Both the position numbers and the translations under genes were made by a program. From positions 1 to 64,000 of the forward strand of contig NZ_JAYGHW010000091.1 of assembly GCF_034932185.1 (NCBI RefSeq): 64,000 nt of DNA. The letters are read 5' to 3'. This document shows positions 34,887 to 43,876 of this stretch, piece after piece. The first letter of the stretch is position 1. Every line of letters starts with the position of its first letter. The notes beneath the pieces are model-generated. The model was not told the origin of the DNA, made no database searches, and worked only from the letters and a program-made list of their open reading frames with translations. Source of the DNA: Spirulina sp034932185. Its GTDB lineage: Bacteria > Cyanobacteriota > Cyanobacteriia > Cyanobacteriales > Spirulinaceae.

Positions 34887-35870
34887 AATCCCGTTGATTA
34901 CCTTCGCATTAGCCTGATCGATCGCTGCAATTTTCGTTGTCAATACTGTATGCCGGAGGGGGAGGAGTTGGCCTATGTGCGTCGTCAGGATTGGCTGACG
35001 ATCGCAGAATTGCTAATACTACTAGAACAGGTGTTTATGCCTTTGGGGTTTCGGAAGTTTCGCCTTACCGGGGGGGAGCCGTTGCTGCGGCCTGAAGTGG
35101 TGGAGGTGGTGGGGGCGATCGCCTCCCTCCCTCAAACCGAAGATATCGCGCTGACCACCAATGGGTTTCTCCTCGCCCCTTTAGCAGAACCCCTCTATCA
35201 AGCCGGTTTGCGGCGGATCAATATCAGCCTCGATTCCCTCGATCCGGATACCTTCGAGGCGATGATTGGCAATGGGGGGAAAAGCCGCTGGCCCCAGGTT
35301 TGGGAGGGGATTCAAGCGGCGCAGCGGGTGGGGTTTGCGCCGTTGAAGTTGAATGTGGTGGTGATTCCGGGGGTAAATGATCATGAAATTGAGGATTTTG
35401 CGGCCCTTACCCTCGATCGCCCTTGGCACGTCCGGTTTATTGAGTTTATGCCCATTGGTAACGGCTCCCTGTTTGGCGAGCGGGCTTGGGTTGCTTCGGC
35501 GGAGTTACGGCGGCGCATTGGCGATCGCTGGGGCCTCACGACTGGCCAGGTGCAGGGCAATGGCCCGGCGGATGTATTCCAAATTCCCGGCGCGGTGGGA
35601 ACGGTGGGGTTTATTAGCCAAATGTCGGAATGTTTTTGCGATCGCTGCAACCGGATGCGCCTTGCCGCCGATGGTTGGCTCCGCCCCTGTTTACTCAATG
35701 AAACGGGGCAGATCAATCTCCGGGATGCATTGCGCAATGGCGTTCCCATTGAGGAAATTTACCAACAGGTAGCCGCTCTCCTCGCTCATAAACCTGAGAT
35801 CAACTTCCAAGCCCGCGAATCCGGCACAACGGGAACCTATAGCCGCACCATGTCCCAAATCGGCGGCTAG
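34884..35870 (+). CDS. moaA: GTP 3',8-cyclase (molybdenum cofactor synthesis)
   Basis: A 328-residue radical SAM enzyme that converts GTP to the cyclic precursor used for cyclic pyranopterin monophosphate, the first step of molybdenum cofactor synthesis. The N-terminal cluster motif is CNFRCQYC near residues 14-21, and the C-terminal cluster region is CFCDRCNRMRL with a later Cys in RPCLL. LTGGEPLLRP and LTTNGF are standard. The frame stays open 15 codons upstream, but MNPVDYLRISLIDRCNF is the family start. The C-terminal GG is present (QIGG). The stop overlaps the convergent Uma2 gene by 4 bp. modAB lies 8 kb downstream. Confidence 0.95.
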   Translation: MNPVDYLRISLIDRCNFRCQYCMPEGEELAYVRRQDWLTIAELLILLEQVFMPLGFRKFRLTGGEPLLRPEVVEVVGAIASLPQTEDIALTTNGFLLAPLAEPLYQAGLRRINISLDSLDPDTFEAMIGNGGKSRWPQVWEGIQAAQRVGFAPLKLNVVVIPGVNDHEIEDFAALTLDRPWHVRFIEFMPIGNGSLFGERAWVASAELRRRIGDRWGLTTGQVQGNGPADVFQIPGAVGTVGFISQMSECFCDRCNRMRLAADGWLRPCLLNETGQINLRDALRNGVPIEEIYQQVAALLAHKPEINFQARESGTTGTYSRTMSQIGG

Positions 35871-36625
35871 GGATTCGCCCCCCAATCCGGCTCTAGGCCC
35901 GCTGCCCGCAGTTGGGCTAACAGTTGCTCAGTTTTGCGGCGTTCTGCTTCGGCTTCCCGCTGGGCTGCTTCAGCCCTTTCATGTTCCTGTGCCGCCCATT
36001 CCGAACCGAACAACAGCAAATTGCCCCCTTCATCCCACCATCGTAACCAGTAGCCGGTACGCTCCTGCCATGTTCCTTCCCAAACCCCTAGGGCTAAGTT
36101 CAATTCAGGAATCCAATAGCGCTCCTCAATGCTATCCTCCCGCAACTGATACCGCCCCCCTTCGAGGCGATAGACTTCCAATCGGGGCGCATCCGGCTCG
36201 AAAATGATGTAGTGGGGAACCTGCAACACCTGCTCATAGAAAAACCATTTTCCCGGCGGGTAGGTGGGTTTGGTGGAATATTCCCCCCCTTCCGTATGGG
36301 AAATAAATTCCATCACCACCGTAGGCGTATCCCCCTGAATCCGGGGGGTATAGCTGCGATTGATCACGTCTTTCGGGACAGTCACTTGGGGAATATAGAA
36401 CCAATCCGGGGCCTTAATCACCAGCTTGCCGTTGACAGTGGCACAAATGCCATAGTTGGTTCCGGTGATTGCCATTTCCGGGATCCGGTGGGCTGTGCTG
36501 AGAATTTCGTTTAAAGCGCTGGCTAAGGCGGGTTGAGTGCGATGATTTAGGGGATCATCAGGGAGAATGTAGTCGTCTGGGAGGAGTTCCCAAGTAATGT
36601 TTAAGGGGCGAAAGGTTGTCACCAT
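35867..36625 (-). CDS. Uma2-family protein with C-terminal coiled coil
   Basis: A 252-residue DUF820/Uma2 protein of the longer type. The middle part carries IKAPDWFYIPQV near 75 with an Asp, TPTVVMEFISHTEGGEYS near 105 with the Glu-x-x-S-like element, and EPDAPRLEVYRLEGGRYQL near 150. The C-terminal 35 residues are charged and helical (ERAEAAQREAEAERRKTE), a coiled coil seen in many cyanobacterial Uma2 proteins. The fold is a PD-(D/E)XK nuclease, but the function is unknown. It is convergent with moaA with a 4-bp overlap. Confidence 0.85.
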   Translation of the reverse strand: MVTTFRPLNITWELLPDDYILPDDPLNHRTQPALASALNEILSTAHRIPEMAITGTNYGICATVNGKLVIKAPDWFYIPQVTVPKDVINRSYTPRIQGDTPTVVMEFISHTEGGEYSTKPTYPPGKWFFYEQVLQVPHYIIFEPDAPRLEVYRLEGGRYQLREDSIEERYWIPELNLALGVWEGTWQERTGYWLRWWDEGGNLLLFGSEWAAQEHERAEAAQREAEAERRKTEQLLAQLRAAGLEPDWGANP

Positions 36626-36688
36626 GGTTTAAGTTTGCCTCCATGCAATAATCATCAGAAATTCACTGCGCTATCGGGGATCGGCGTG

Positions 36689-36710
36689 GGGGCGAAAAAT
36701 TTTTCGCCCC
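36689..36710. repeat. Dispersed palindrome, copy 3
   Basis: The same palindrome as at 15327 and 18630 (core GGCGAAAAATTTTTCGCC), here between a Uma2 gene start and the dacB 3' end. Confidence 0.7.
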
Positions 36711-36752
36711 GACATCAATGGTACGATCTGCGGATTTCGTCTCGTCCCAAAA

Positions 36753-38195
36753 TTAGGGCAAATCCGTTTGACAGGTTTGCCAGGTGGCGATCGCCCCCAC
36801 CACTTCATCAATGGCTGCCCGCTGTGCCTGTACCGATGAGGTAGCCCCATTCAGCATCACCGCAAACACCCAAGGCTCCCCACCTTCAGGCTGTAAATAA
36901 CCCGATAGCGTCGAAATTCCCGTCATTGTTCCCGTTTTGGCATACACCCCCAAGGCAGGATTGCGGAACCGATTCCTCAATGTGCCACTTTCGCCCCCTA
37001 GGGGTAAAGAAGCCCGAAACACATCGGCATATTGGTGCTGCCCTATGGCTTGCAACAGTTGCAGCACTGCCGCCGGACTGAGGAGATTTTGGCGGGATAG
37101 CCCGGAACCATCCACCCAACGATAACCCTCCGGATCAACCCCCAAAGCCGTCAGGATCCCCGTCGCCGTTTCCACTGACCCCAATTGTTGCAGCAACGCC
37201 TCCGCTCCCAGATTATCACTGGGCTGATTAATCCTTTCGATCAGTGCTGCCAAGGGGGGAGAGGTGAAATAATCCTGGGGGATGTGATCCACTGGAGGAT
37301 CGCTCACCAACGTTCGCCCCACGGTGATCCCTGCCTGATTTAACGCCAAGCGGAACGTATCGAGGAAATAGGCTGTGGGGTCTAACACCGCCATTTCTAG
37401 AGAGGTGGAGCCACCATTAACGGGCAAGCCCCCGGTGAGGGTTAAGGTGGGTTGGCCAAAGGTAGAGGCGATCTCCACCCGCGCCCCCTCATCGCTTACC
37501 GTCGTCGTCAAATTTTGCCCTTGCCATTGCCCCAACGCGGTGAGATCTTCACTCACCACCTGCACCGGCTGACCCAATCCCTGGGGCAACAGCGTCACCC
37601 GAAAAGCATTGCCATTTAAAATGACCCGATTCACCGCCGCCCCATAGTAAAAGTTAAGGTCAGCCTGCTCCCAAGTGGGGGGGCGATGGGTATGAGCCGG
37701 GGCATCATCGACGCTGAGGACTTGAATTTCCCGCACCCCTTCACTGTGGAGACGTTGGGCAAAGGCTTGTAAGTCAGCGGTGGTGAGGCTGGGATCGCCC
37801 CGGCCGGAAATATGCAGTTGGGTTAAAGTGGGGGCAGTGCCGTAGCGGTGAATGGGGGTGAGAATTTGGTAATCGGGGCCCAGGGCTACCAGGGCAGCGG
37901 CGGTAGTGAGGAGTTTAACGTTGGAAGCGGGAACTCGATAGGTTTGGGCATCATGCTCATAAATCGGTGCATCCCCCAAGGGCGCAACGACAATCCCCCA
38001 TTGCGATCGCTCCCATTGGGGGGTTTCAATCACGGTGGCGATCGCCCTATCGAGAGAGGTGGGGCAAGTCTCAGCGGCCCCCGGCCGCGCCCCGAAGGCT
38101 TCTCCCATCAGAATACAGGCGAGGGCCAGGGCAACCCGAAACCCCTGCCCCTTGCTCGGCCCATTGCCGTTGTACCATTGTGTGATCAAGAGCAA
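36753..38195 (-). CDS. dacB: D-alanyl-D-alanine carboxypeptidase/endopeptidase (PBP4 type)
   Basis: A 480-residue periplasmic penicillin-binding protein of peptidase family S13. A hydrophobic export segment lies at about 20-42. The active-site SxxK is ASNVK (Ser91, Lys94), SxN is PSDNLGAE near 330, and KTG is in YAKTGTMTGIS near 430. The roughly 170-residue insertion between the first and second motifs is present, as in DacB. The enzyme trims D-Ala from stem peptides and cuts DD-crosslinks during murein remodelling. Length is normal. It is transcribed alone, divergent from the large GGDEF-EAL gene. Confidence 0.93.
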   Translation of the reverse strand: MLLITQWYNGNGPSKGQGFRVALALACILMGEAFGARPGAAETCPTSLDRAIATVIETPQWERSQWGIVVAPLGDAPIYEHDAQTYRVPASNVKLLTTAAALVALGPDYQILTPIHRYGTAPTLTQLHISGRGDPSLTTADLQAFAQRLHSEGVREIQVLSVDDAPAHTHRPPTWEQADLNFYYGAAVNRVILNGNAFRVTLLPQGLGQPVQVVSEDLTALGQWQGQNLTTTVSDEGARVEIASTFGQPTLTLTGGLPVNGGSTSLEMAVLDPTAYFLDTFRLALNQAGITVGRTLVSDPPVDHIPQDYFTSPPLAALIERINQPSDNLGAEALLQQLGSVETATGILTALGVDPEGYRWVDGSGLSRQNLLSPAAVLQLLQAIGQHQYADVFRASLPLGGESGTLRNRFRNPALGVYAKTGTMTGISTLSGYLQPEGGEPWVFAVMLNGATSSVQAQRAAIDEVVGAIATWQTCQTDLP

Positions 38196-38399
38196 ACTTC
38201 CCTCCTGCGGCCCTGCTACTATGATGGGTCAATTTTAACGATTTCGACTGGGATAGGGAGATGAGATGGGCGGGAATCTGAAAATTTCTGAGAAGATGAA
38301 TAAGGGTCTCGTCGATCCAGCTTTTCCCAAGGCTATGGTTTCTCAGGGGAATTCTGTCTGGGTCATTCAGGATATCGTTCGTTTCATCGGGTTGTACTC

Positions 38400-41300
38400 A
38401 TGAATCAAGATTCTGCACCATTAACACCCACCGTTTCATCTGCCAACCCGGCTGAACCCCATTTTATTTTACTGTCTCAACAACAGCGCATTGGGTTGAT
38501 GGGGATTTGGTGGTTGGGCTTTGGGCTAGCGTTGTGGGCCTTGGGGATGGCGGTGGTTGATTCCGAAGCGCCTCTAGGATGGGGGGCCAGTGGGGTGATG
38601 GTGTTGTTGTGGTTGGCTTTGGGGGTCGTGGCTCCTCGTCAACGGGTGAAACCTTACCCGGCGGATTGCATTCAACAATTGGCGGGGGTGGAGGAGGATG
38701 CGGCGGCGCTGCGCAGTCAACTGACCACAGAAATGCTGGCCTATACCACACTCCTTCAGGAGGTGCAGGAACGGGAAATGCAATTTCGTCGCCAATACGA
38801 AAAACTGCCCATTCCCGTCTGTACCTGGCGCTATACCGGCGATAACTTTATTTTTGTGGGCTGTAATGAGGCGGCGATCGCCCTCACTCATGGCGAAGTC
38901 CTCAATAATATGGGCAAACGTGCTACGGAAGTTCTCGCCCAAGACCCCCATATTTATAATGATTTAATCGATTGTATTCTCCATCAGGCCCCCGTGGCGC
39001 GATCGCTCCATCTCCCCGCCGCCGATGTCCATCTCCAACTGCGCTATCTCTTCATTCCCCCCAATTGGGTGATGGTGTTAACGGAAGATATCACCAACCA
39101 ATACCGCAGCGAAACCCAATTAAAACTCCGGCTCCGCCAACAGTCCGCCCTTGCCGCCTTGGGGCAACGGGGCCTCACCGCTTCTGATCTAGAGGGGTTG
39201 ATTGATGATTTAGTGAATTTGGTGGCGCGGACGCTCAGGGTGAAATATTGCGCCATTTTTGAGCAGTTGAATGATCATGCCCTTCTCCTCCGGGCCGGTG
39301 TGGGGTGGAAACCGGGCCTGGTGGGACAGATCACCGTTTCCGCCACCGAAACCTCCCAATCTGGCTATACCCTGGCTCAGGGTCAGCCGGTGGTGGTGCT
39401 GGATCTGCGTTTGGAAACCCGGTTTCGGGGGGAGGTGCTGCTGCACAATCACCGGATTATCAGTGGGGTTTCGGTGGTGGTGTTGGGGGTGGAGCATCCC
39501 TATGGTGTGCTGGGGATCTATAGCGATCGCCCCCGGGAATTTAACCACGATGATGCCCAATTCCTCCAAGCCGTGGGCCATATCCTCACCACCGCGATTA
39601 AACGGGAACAACAGGCCGCCCAACTCCATTTAATGAAGCGGGCCATCGATTCGAGCAGTAACAGTATTGTGATCAGCGATGCGATCGCCCCCGATCACCC
39701 CATCCTCTACGCCAACAGCAGTTTTGAAACCCTCACCGGCTACCACGCCCCCGATATTATCGGCGAAAGTATCAGCCTGCTCTACGGCCCGGAAACCAAC
39801 CCCCAAACCCTGAGAGCCATCAACCACGCCCGTTTCCAAGGGCAAGACTTCCACGGCACACTCCGCTACTATCGCAAAGATGGCACACCTTTTTGGATGG
39901 AACTCAACCTCGCCCCCGTCCACGATCTCCACGGTGCGCTGACCCACTTCATCGAAGTCCAAACCGACATCACCGAACGCAAACAATTTGAAGAAACCCT
40001 CCGCAACGAAAGGGACTTACTCAACGGCATCCTACAAACCAGTATCGCCGCCATTATTGTGATTAATCGTGAAGGACAACTCACCTTTGCCAATGAACGG
40101 GCTGAAGCCATTCTTGGCCTCACCCACGGTGCTCAAAAACGCATCAAAAATCGCCTCACCTGGTACAATAACCCTACCCAAATATCCCCCCTCCCCCTCA
40201 AAAATTTGCCCATTGGGCCGATCCTCAGTGAGGGAGAACCGATTTTTGATCTGCGCTACACCTGGATCACCGGAGACCATAGCCAACGCAACAGCCGCCA
40301 ATACCTTTCCATCAACGGTTCTCCCCTACGGGATTCCCAAGGCAAAATCACCGCTGCCGTCCTTTCGATTACCGATATTACTGAACAATACCATGCAGAA
40401 ATTGCCCTGCGCCAAAGTGAAGAACAATTTCGCCTCCTGTTTGAATTGGCTCCCATTGGAATTTTTCTGTGTGATTTAGATGGCCGATTTCAAAAGGTGA
40501 ACCCGGCTCTTTGTGCGGTTTTAGGCTACACAGCAACTCAACTCCATCAAACCCATTTAATCGACCTCACCCACCCCGATGATCGCGCCGCTGATCTGGC
40601 CATTAATCAAAAGTTATTATTGGGGGAAATTAATCAGTTTCAAATTGAAAAACGCTTTATTTCTCAACAAAATTTGATCGCCCATGCCCTGGTGCGGGTG
40701 GTGGTGGTCTATGACGATGAAGGGAAACCGAGCCATGAAATTGGTCAGTTGGTGGATATTAGCGATCGCAAACGGGCGGAGGAGGCCCTAAGGTCTAGTG
40801 AGAAACGGCTAGAGGGGATTCTCGGCTCCATTGCCGATGTGGTGTGGTCGGCGGATCCCCACAGCCTCAACCCAATTTATTTCAACCCGGCGGCGGCTCA
40901 GGTGTTTGGGCGATCGCTCCCTGAACTGTTTGCCACCCCTCGGTTATGGCTCACCCTCATCCATCCCGAAGACCAGAACCGCTTTACCCAACATCTCCGC
41001 CTTTTGAGCGAAACCAGTGCGGGGGAATGTGAGTATCGCATTGTTCGCCCTGATGGGGAATTGCGTTGGCTCGCCTGTCGCAGTCGCATGGTCTACGATG
41101 ACCAAAATCAACCCCTGCGCATTGATGGCATTAGCAGCGACATCACCGAGCGGCGCAGGGCTGAGGCGCAATTGCGCCGCAATGCCTTCTATGATTCCTT
41201 GACGGAACTGCCCAATCGCGCCCTGTTTATGGATCGCCTCTGGCATACGATCCGCCGCGCTAAACGGCGGGGGGGTTATCTGTTTGCGGTGCTGTTCCTC

Positions 41301-42500
41301 GATATTGATTCGTTTAAATTGATTAATGATAGTTTGGGCCATACCGTGGGGGATGAATTGTTAGTGGCCATTGCCCGCCGTTTGGAGGATTATCTCCGCC
41401 CCAGTGATACCTTGGCGCGGTTGGGGGGGGATGAGTTTACGATTTTGCTCGAAGAAATTCGCGATCGCCAAGAGGCCCTAGCCATTGCTGATCGCATTCA
41501 TATCGCTCTGCGGGCCTCCTTCCATATCCAAAGTTATGATGTCTTTGCCGAAACCAGTATTGGCATTGCCTTTAGTCAATTGCCTGATACCGATTCTAAC
41601 GAGATTCATTATGATTATCCCGAAGATATTTTGCGGGATGCGGATACGGCCATGTATCGCGCTAAGGCCTTGGGGAAAGGGCGTTATGCTGTATTTCATC
41701 CCGCCATGCATCAACGCGCTCTAGCCCGGTTGGAGTTAGAAACCGACCTGCGGCGTGCGGTGGAGCGGGGAGAATTTGTCGCCTATTATCAGCCGATTAT
41801 GAATCTCAAATCGGGCAAAATTGCCGCCTTTGAGGCCTTGATTCGTTGGCAACATCCTGATAAAGGCTTAGTGGCTCCGGCTCATTTTATTGCCATCGCT
41901 GAAGAAACGGGCTTAATTGTCCCCATGGGGGAATGGATCCTTGCTACCGCAACCCAACAACTGAAAACCTGGCAACAGCAATATCAGAGGGCTACGGATG
42001 TGGTCATGAATGTCAATCTTTCGGGGCGACAAATGAATGAGTTGGGCCTGTTGGATATGATTACTAAAATTCTCCACGAAACCCAAATCGCCCCCCATCA
42101 CCTCAAGCTCGAAATCACCGAAAGTATGCTAATGAACAATGCCACCGAGGCAAAAAATATCCTGATGGCGTTGCGATCGCACCAGATTCAATTGGGCATT
42201 GATGATTTTGGCACGGGCTATTCTTCCCTCAGTTATCTCGATCAGTTTCCAGTGAATACGTTAAAAATTGACCGCTCTTTTGTGATGCGGATGAAGGCCA
42301 ATGGCGAGGATTCGGAAATTGTTCAGGCGATTATTAACCTCGCCCATATTTTGGGGATGGATGTGGTGGCCGAAGGGATTGATGCCCCCATGCAGGTGGC
42401 CTATTTAAAACGGTGGGGTTGTGATTATGGCCAGGGCTATTATTTTGCTAAACCGTTGCCCCCTCAGGCGGCTGGGGAATTTTTGTCCCGCCATCTCTAA
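38400..42500 (+). CDS. Membrane-bound PAS/GAF/PAS4/GGDEF/EAL protein
   Basis: A 1366-residue c-di-GMP enzyme. Two membrane helices (about 32-52 and 57-76) are followed by a coiled coil, PAS (about 130-225), GAF (about 265-405), PAS with PAC (about 415-530), PAS (about 540-665), PAS (about 670-795), PAS (about 800-925), GGDEF (LGGDEF, Asp1011) and EAL (FEALIRW, Glu1145). An RxxD inhibitory site (RPSD) lies five residues before GGDEF. The EAL domain keeps NVNLS, LEITES, DDFGTGYSSLS and VAEGID. The PAS at about 415-530 resembles LOV domains but has Ile458 where the photoactive Cys would be. Both catalytic domains look intact. It is transcribed alone. Confidence 0.92.
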   Translation: MNQDSAPLTPTVSSANPAEPHFILLSQQQRIGLMGIWWLGFGLALWALGMAVVDSEAPLGWGASGVMVLLWLALGVVAPRQRVKPYPADCIQQLAGVEEDAAALRSQLTTEMLAYTTLLQEVQEREMQFRRQYEKLPIPVCTWRYTGDNFIFVGCNEAAIALTHGEVLNNMGKRATEVLAQDPHIYNDLIDCILHQAPVARSLHLPAADVHLQLRYLFIPPNWVMVLTEDITNQYRSETQLKLRLRQQSALAALGQRGLTASDLEGLIDDLVNLVARTLRVKYCAIFEQLNDHALLLRAGVGWKPGLVGQITVSATETSQSGYTLAQGQPVVVLDLRLETRFRGEVLLHNHRIISGVSVVVLGVEHPYGVLGIYSDRPREFNHDDAQFLQAVGHILTTAIKREQQAAQLHLMKRAIDSSSNSIVISDAIAPDHPILYANSSFETLTGYHAPDIIGESISLLYGPETNPQTLRAINHARFQGQDFHGTLRYYRKDGTPFWMELNLAPVHDLHGALTHFIEVQTDITERKQFEETLRNERDLLNGILQTSIAAIIVINREGQLTFANERAEAILGLTHGAQKRIKNRLTWYNNPTQISPLPLKNLPIGPILSEGEPIFDLRYTWITGDHSQRNSRQYLSINGSPLRDSQGKITAAVLSITDITEQYHAEIALRQSEEQFRLLFELAPIGIFLCDLDGRFQKVNPALCAVLGYTATQLHQTHLIDLTHPDDRAADLAINQKLLLGEINQFQIEKRFISQQNLIAHALVRVVVVYDDEGKPSHEIGQLVDISDRKRAEEALRSSEKRLEGILGSIADVVWSADPHSLNPIYFNPAAAQVFGRSLPELFATPRLWLTLIHPEDQNRFTQHLRLLSETSAGECEYRIVRPDGELRWLACRSRMVYDDQNQPLRIDGISSDITERRRAEAQLRRNAFYDSLTELPNRALFMDRLWHTIRRAKRRGGYLFAVLFLDIDSFKLINDSLGHTVGDELLVAIARRLEDYLRPSDTLARLGGDEFTILLEEIRDRQEALAIADRIHIALRASFHIQSYDVFAETSIGIAFSQLPDTDSNEIHYDYPEDILRDADTAMYRAKALGKGRYAVFHPAMHQRALARLELETDLRRAVERGEFVAYYQPIMNLKSGKIAAFEALIRWQHPDKGLVAPAHFIAIAEETGLIVPMGEWILATATQQLKTWQQQYQRATDVVMNVNLSGRQMNELGLLDMITKILHETQIAPHHLKLEITESMLMNNATEAKNILMALRSHQIQLGIDDFGTGYSSLSYLDQFPVNTLKIDRSFVMRMKANGEDSEIVQAIINLAHILGMDVVAEGIDAPMQVAYLKRWGCDYGQGYYFAKPLPPQAAGEFLSRHL

Positions 42501-42579
42501 CCGTAGGGGCGTTGGCGTAAGCCTGTCGGAGGCACAAAAACCTTTCGCCCTCCACAAACCGGAAACAACGGGATAAATT

Positions 42580-43281
42580 ATGGCTTGGCTGGGATTAATG
42601 ATTGGTAATTCTCGCCTCCATTTTGTGGGGGTGGAGGGGGGCAAAGGGGTGGAATATTGGCGGGGGGAACATGGGCAGGGGCCTGAAGATTTGCCTCGAC
42701 GGTGGCGATCGCTCCCCCTCTTTTTTGCCTCCGTTGTCCCCACCCAAACCCAATTTTGGGCGAGTTATGGCCAAGAAATTACCCTTGCCGATCTTCCTTT
42801 GAGGGGAATGTATGGCACATTGGGGAGCGATCGCGCCTTGGCCGCCTATGGGGCCGCCCAGGATTACGGAACCCCCGTTTTAATCATCGATGGGGGGACG
42901 GCCTTAACCTTTACCGCCCTCACCCCTGGCCCCACCCTGGCCGGCGGCGCAATCCTCCCCGGTTTGGGGCTACAATTGCACAGCCTCGCCCAACAAACCG
43001 GCGCATTGCCCGCTGTCGCGCTACCGGATGCATTGCCCCCCCGATGGAGTCGTTCAACGCCGGAGGCGATCCAAAGTGGCATTCTGTATACAGTATTGGC
43101 AGGAGTGGAGGACTTTATTACCCATTGGCGGGCTAGCCATCCCCAAGCCTCTGTGATCCTCACGGGGGGCGATGGCCCTTGGCTCCACCATCACCTCAAG
43201 GGCGATCGCCATCGATACCACAGCCCCCAATTGGTGCTAGACGGCCTGATCCACTTGATCCACCGAACAGGGATGATATGA
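42580..43281 (+). CDS. coaX: Type III pantothenate kinase
   Basis: A 233-residue kinase that phosphorylates pantothenate, the first step of coenzyme A synthesis. The ASKHA-fold marks are LGLMIGNSRLHFVGVEG at the N-terminus, GSDRALAAYGAAQDYG near 85 and IIDGGTALTFTAL near 105, followed by GAILPGLGLQLHSL. The first phosphate loop carries GNSR, as in cyanobacterial CoaX (most bacteria have DxGNT). Length is at the short end of the family. It lies 41 bp before rpsN on the same strand. Confidence 0.92.
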   Translation: MAWLGLMIGNSRLHFVGVEGGKGVEYWRGEHGQGPEDLPRRWRSLPLFFASVVPTQTQFWASYGQEITLADLPLRGMYGTLGSDRALAAYGAAQDYGTPVLIIDGGTALTFTALTPGPTLAGGAILPGLGLQLHSLAQQTGALPAVALPDALPPRWSRSTPEAIQSGILYTVLAGVEDFITHWRASHPQASVILTGGDGPWLHHHLKGDRHRYHSPQLVLDGLIHLIHRTGMI

Positions 43282-43322
43282 TAGAGAACGCTGTCTAATC
43301 ATCACCGCAGTATTTTATTCCT

Positions 43323-43625
43323 ATGGCTAAAAAGTCAATGATCGAGCGCGAGAAAAAGCGCAAAAAATTGGTTGAAAAATATGCTGAGAAACGAGCCACA
43401 CTGCTAGAGGAATTCCGCACCGCTGGCAGTATCCTCGAAAAGGTAGAAATTCACCGCAAAATTCAACGCCTGCCCCGGAGCAGTGCCAAGGTGCGTGTCC
43501 GCAATCGTTGCTGGGCCACGGGTCGCCCTAAAGGTTACTATCGGGATTTTGGCCTATCGCGCCATGTGATCCGGGAATGGGCCCACGAGGGTTTACTCCC
43601 GGGTGTGGTCAAGTCCAGTTGGTAG
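43323..43625 (+). CDS. rpsN: 30S ribosomal protein S14
   Basis: A 100-residue S14 of the zinc-free type: MAKKSMIEREKKRKKL at the start, LPRSSAKVRVRNRCWATGRPKGY in the middle and GLLPGVVKSSW at the end. The paired CxxC zinc motif of C+ S14 is absent, as in plastids and cyanobacteria. It is outside the large ribosomal operon, the normal cyanobacterial arrangement. A HIP1-centred palindrome 33 bp downstream probably ends transcription. Confidence 0.97.
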   Translation: MAKKSMIEREKKRKKLVEKYAEKRATLLEEFRTAGSILEKVEIHRKIQRLPRSSAKVRVRNRCWATGRPKGYYRDFGLSRHVIREWAHEGLLPGVVKSSW

Positions 43626-43658
43626 ATTGGGAGATTTTCCCCACTGGGGAATCTCAAG

Positions 43659-43690
43659 AAAGGAGGGAAGGCGATCGCCTTTCCTCCTTT
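43659..43690. terminator. HIP1-centred hairpin after rpsN
   Basis: AAAGGAGGGAAGGCGA is followed by TCGCCTTTCCTCCTTT, a 32-bp near-perfect palindrome (one G-T pair) built around GCGATCGC. There is no long T run beyond TTT, so termination is likely but not certain. Confidence 0.5.
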
Positions 43691-43730
43691 CGCTTCTTCC
43701 TCCCTCACCCTCTCCGCCGCATTTGGCATG

Positions 43731-43803
43731 ATCCCCCCGGCTACGCCGACCCCCTTAAAAAGGGGGTTAATCCGGAACCCCCCTTTTTAAGGGTAGGGGG
43801 GAT
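43731..43803. repeat. Paired C5-TTAAAAA-G5 inverted repeats
   Basis: Two hairpin units of the kind seen at 16574 and 22071, here separated by TTAATCCGGAA. They lie between rpsN and modA and could block read-through in both directions. Confidence 0.6.
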
Positions 43804-43876
43804 CTCGCTCCGCCGCAGTCAACAATTGAGAGATAGCTATAAGCAGTAGCGCGATGGGAGGGTTGAACAAACCTTG

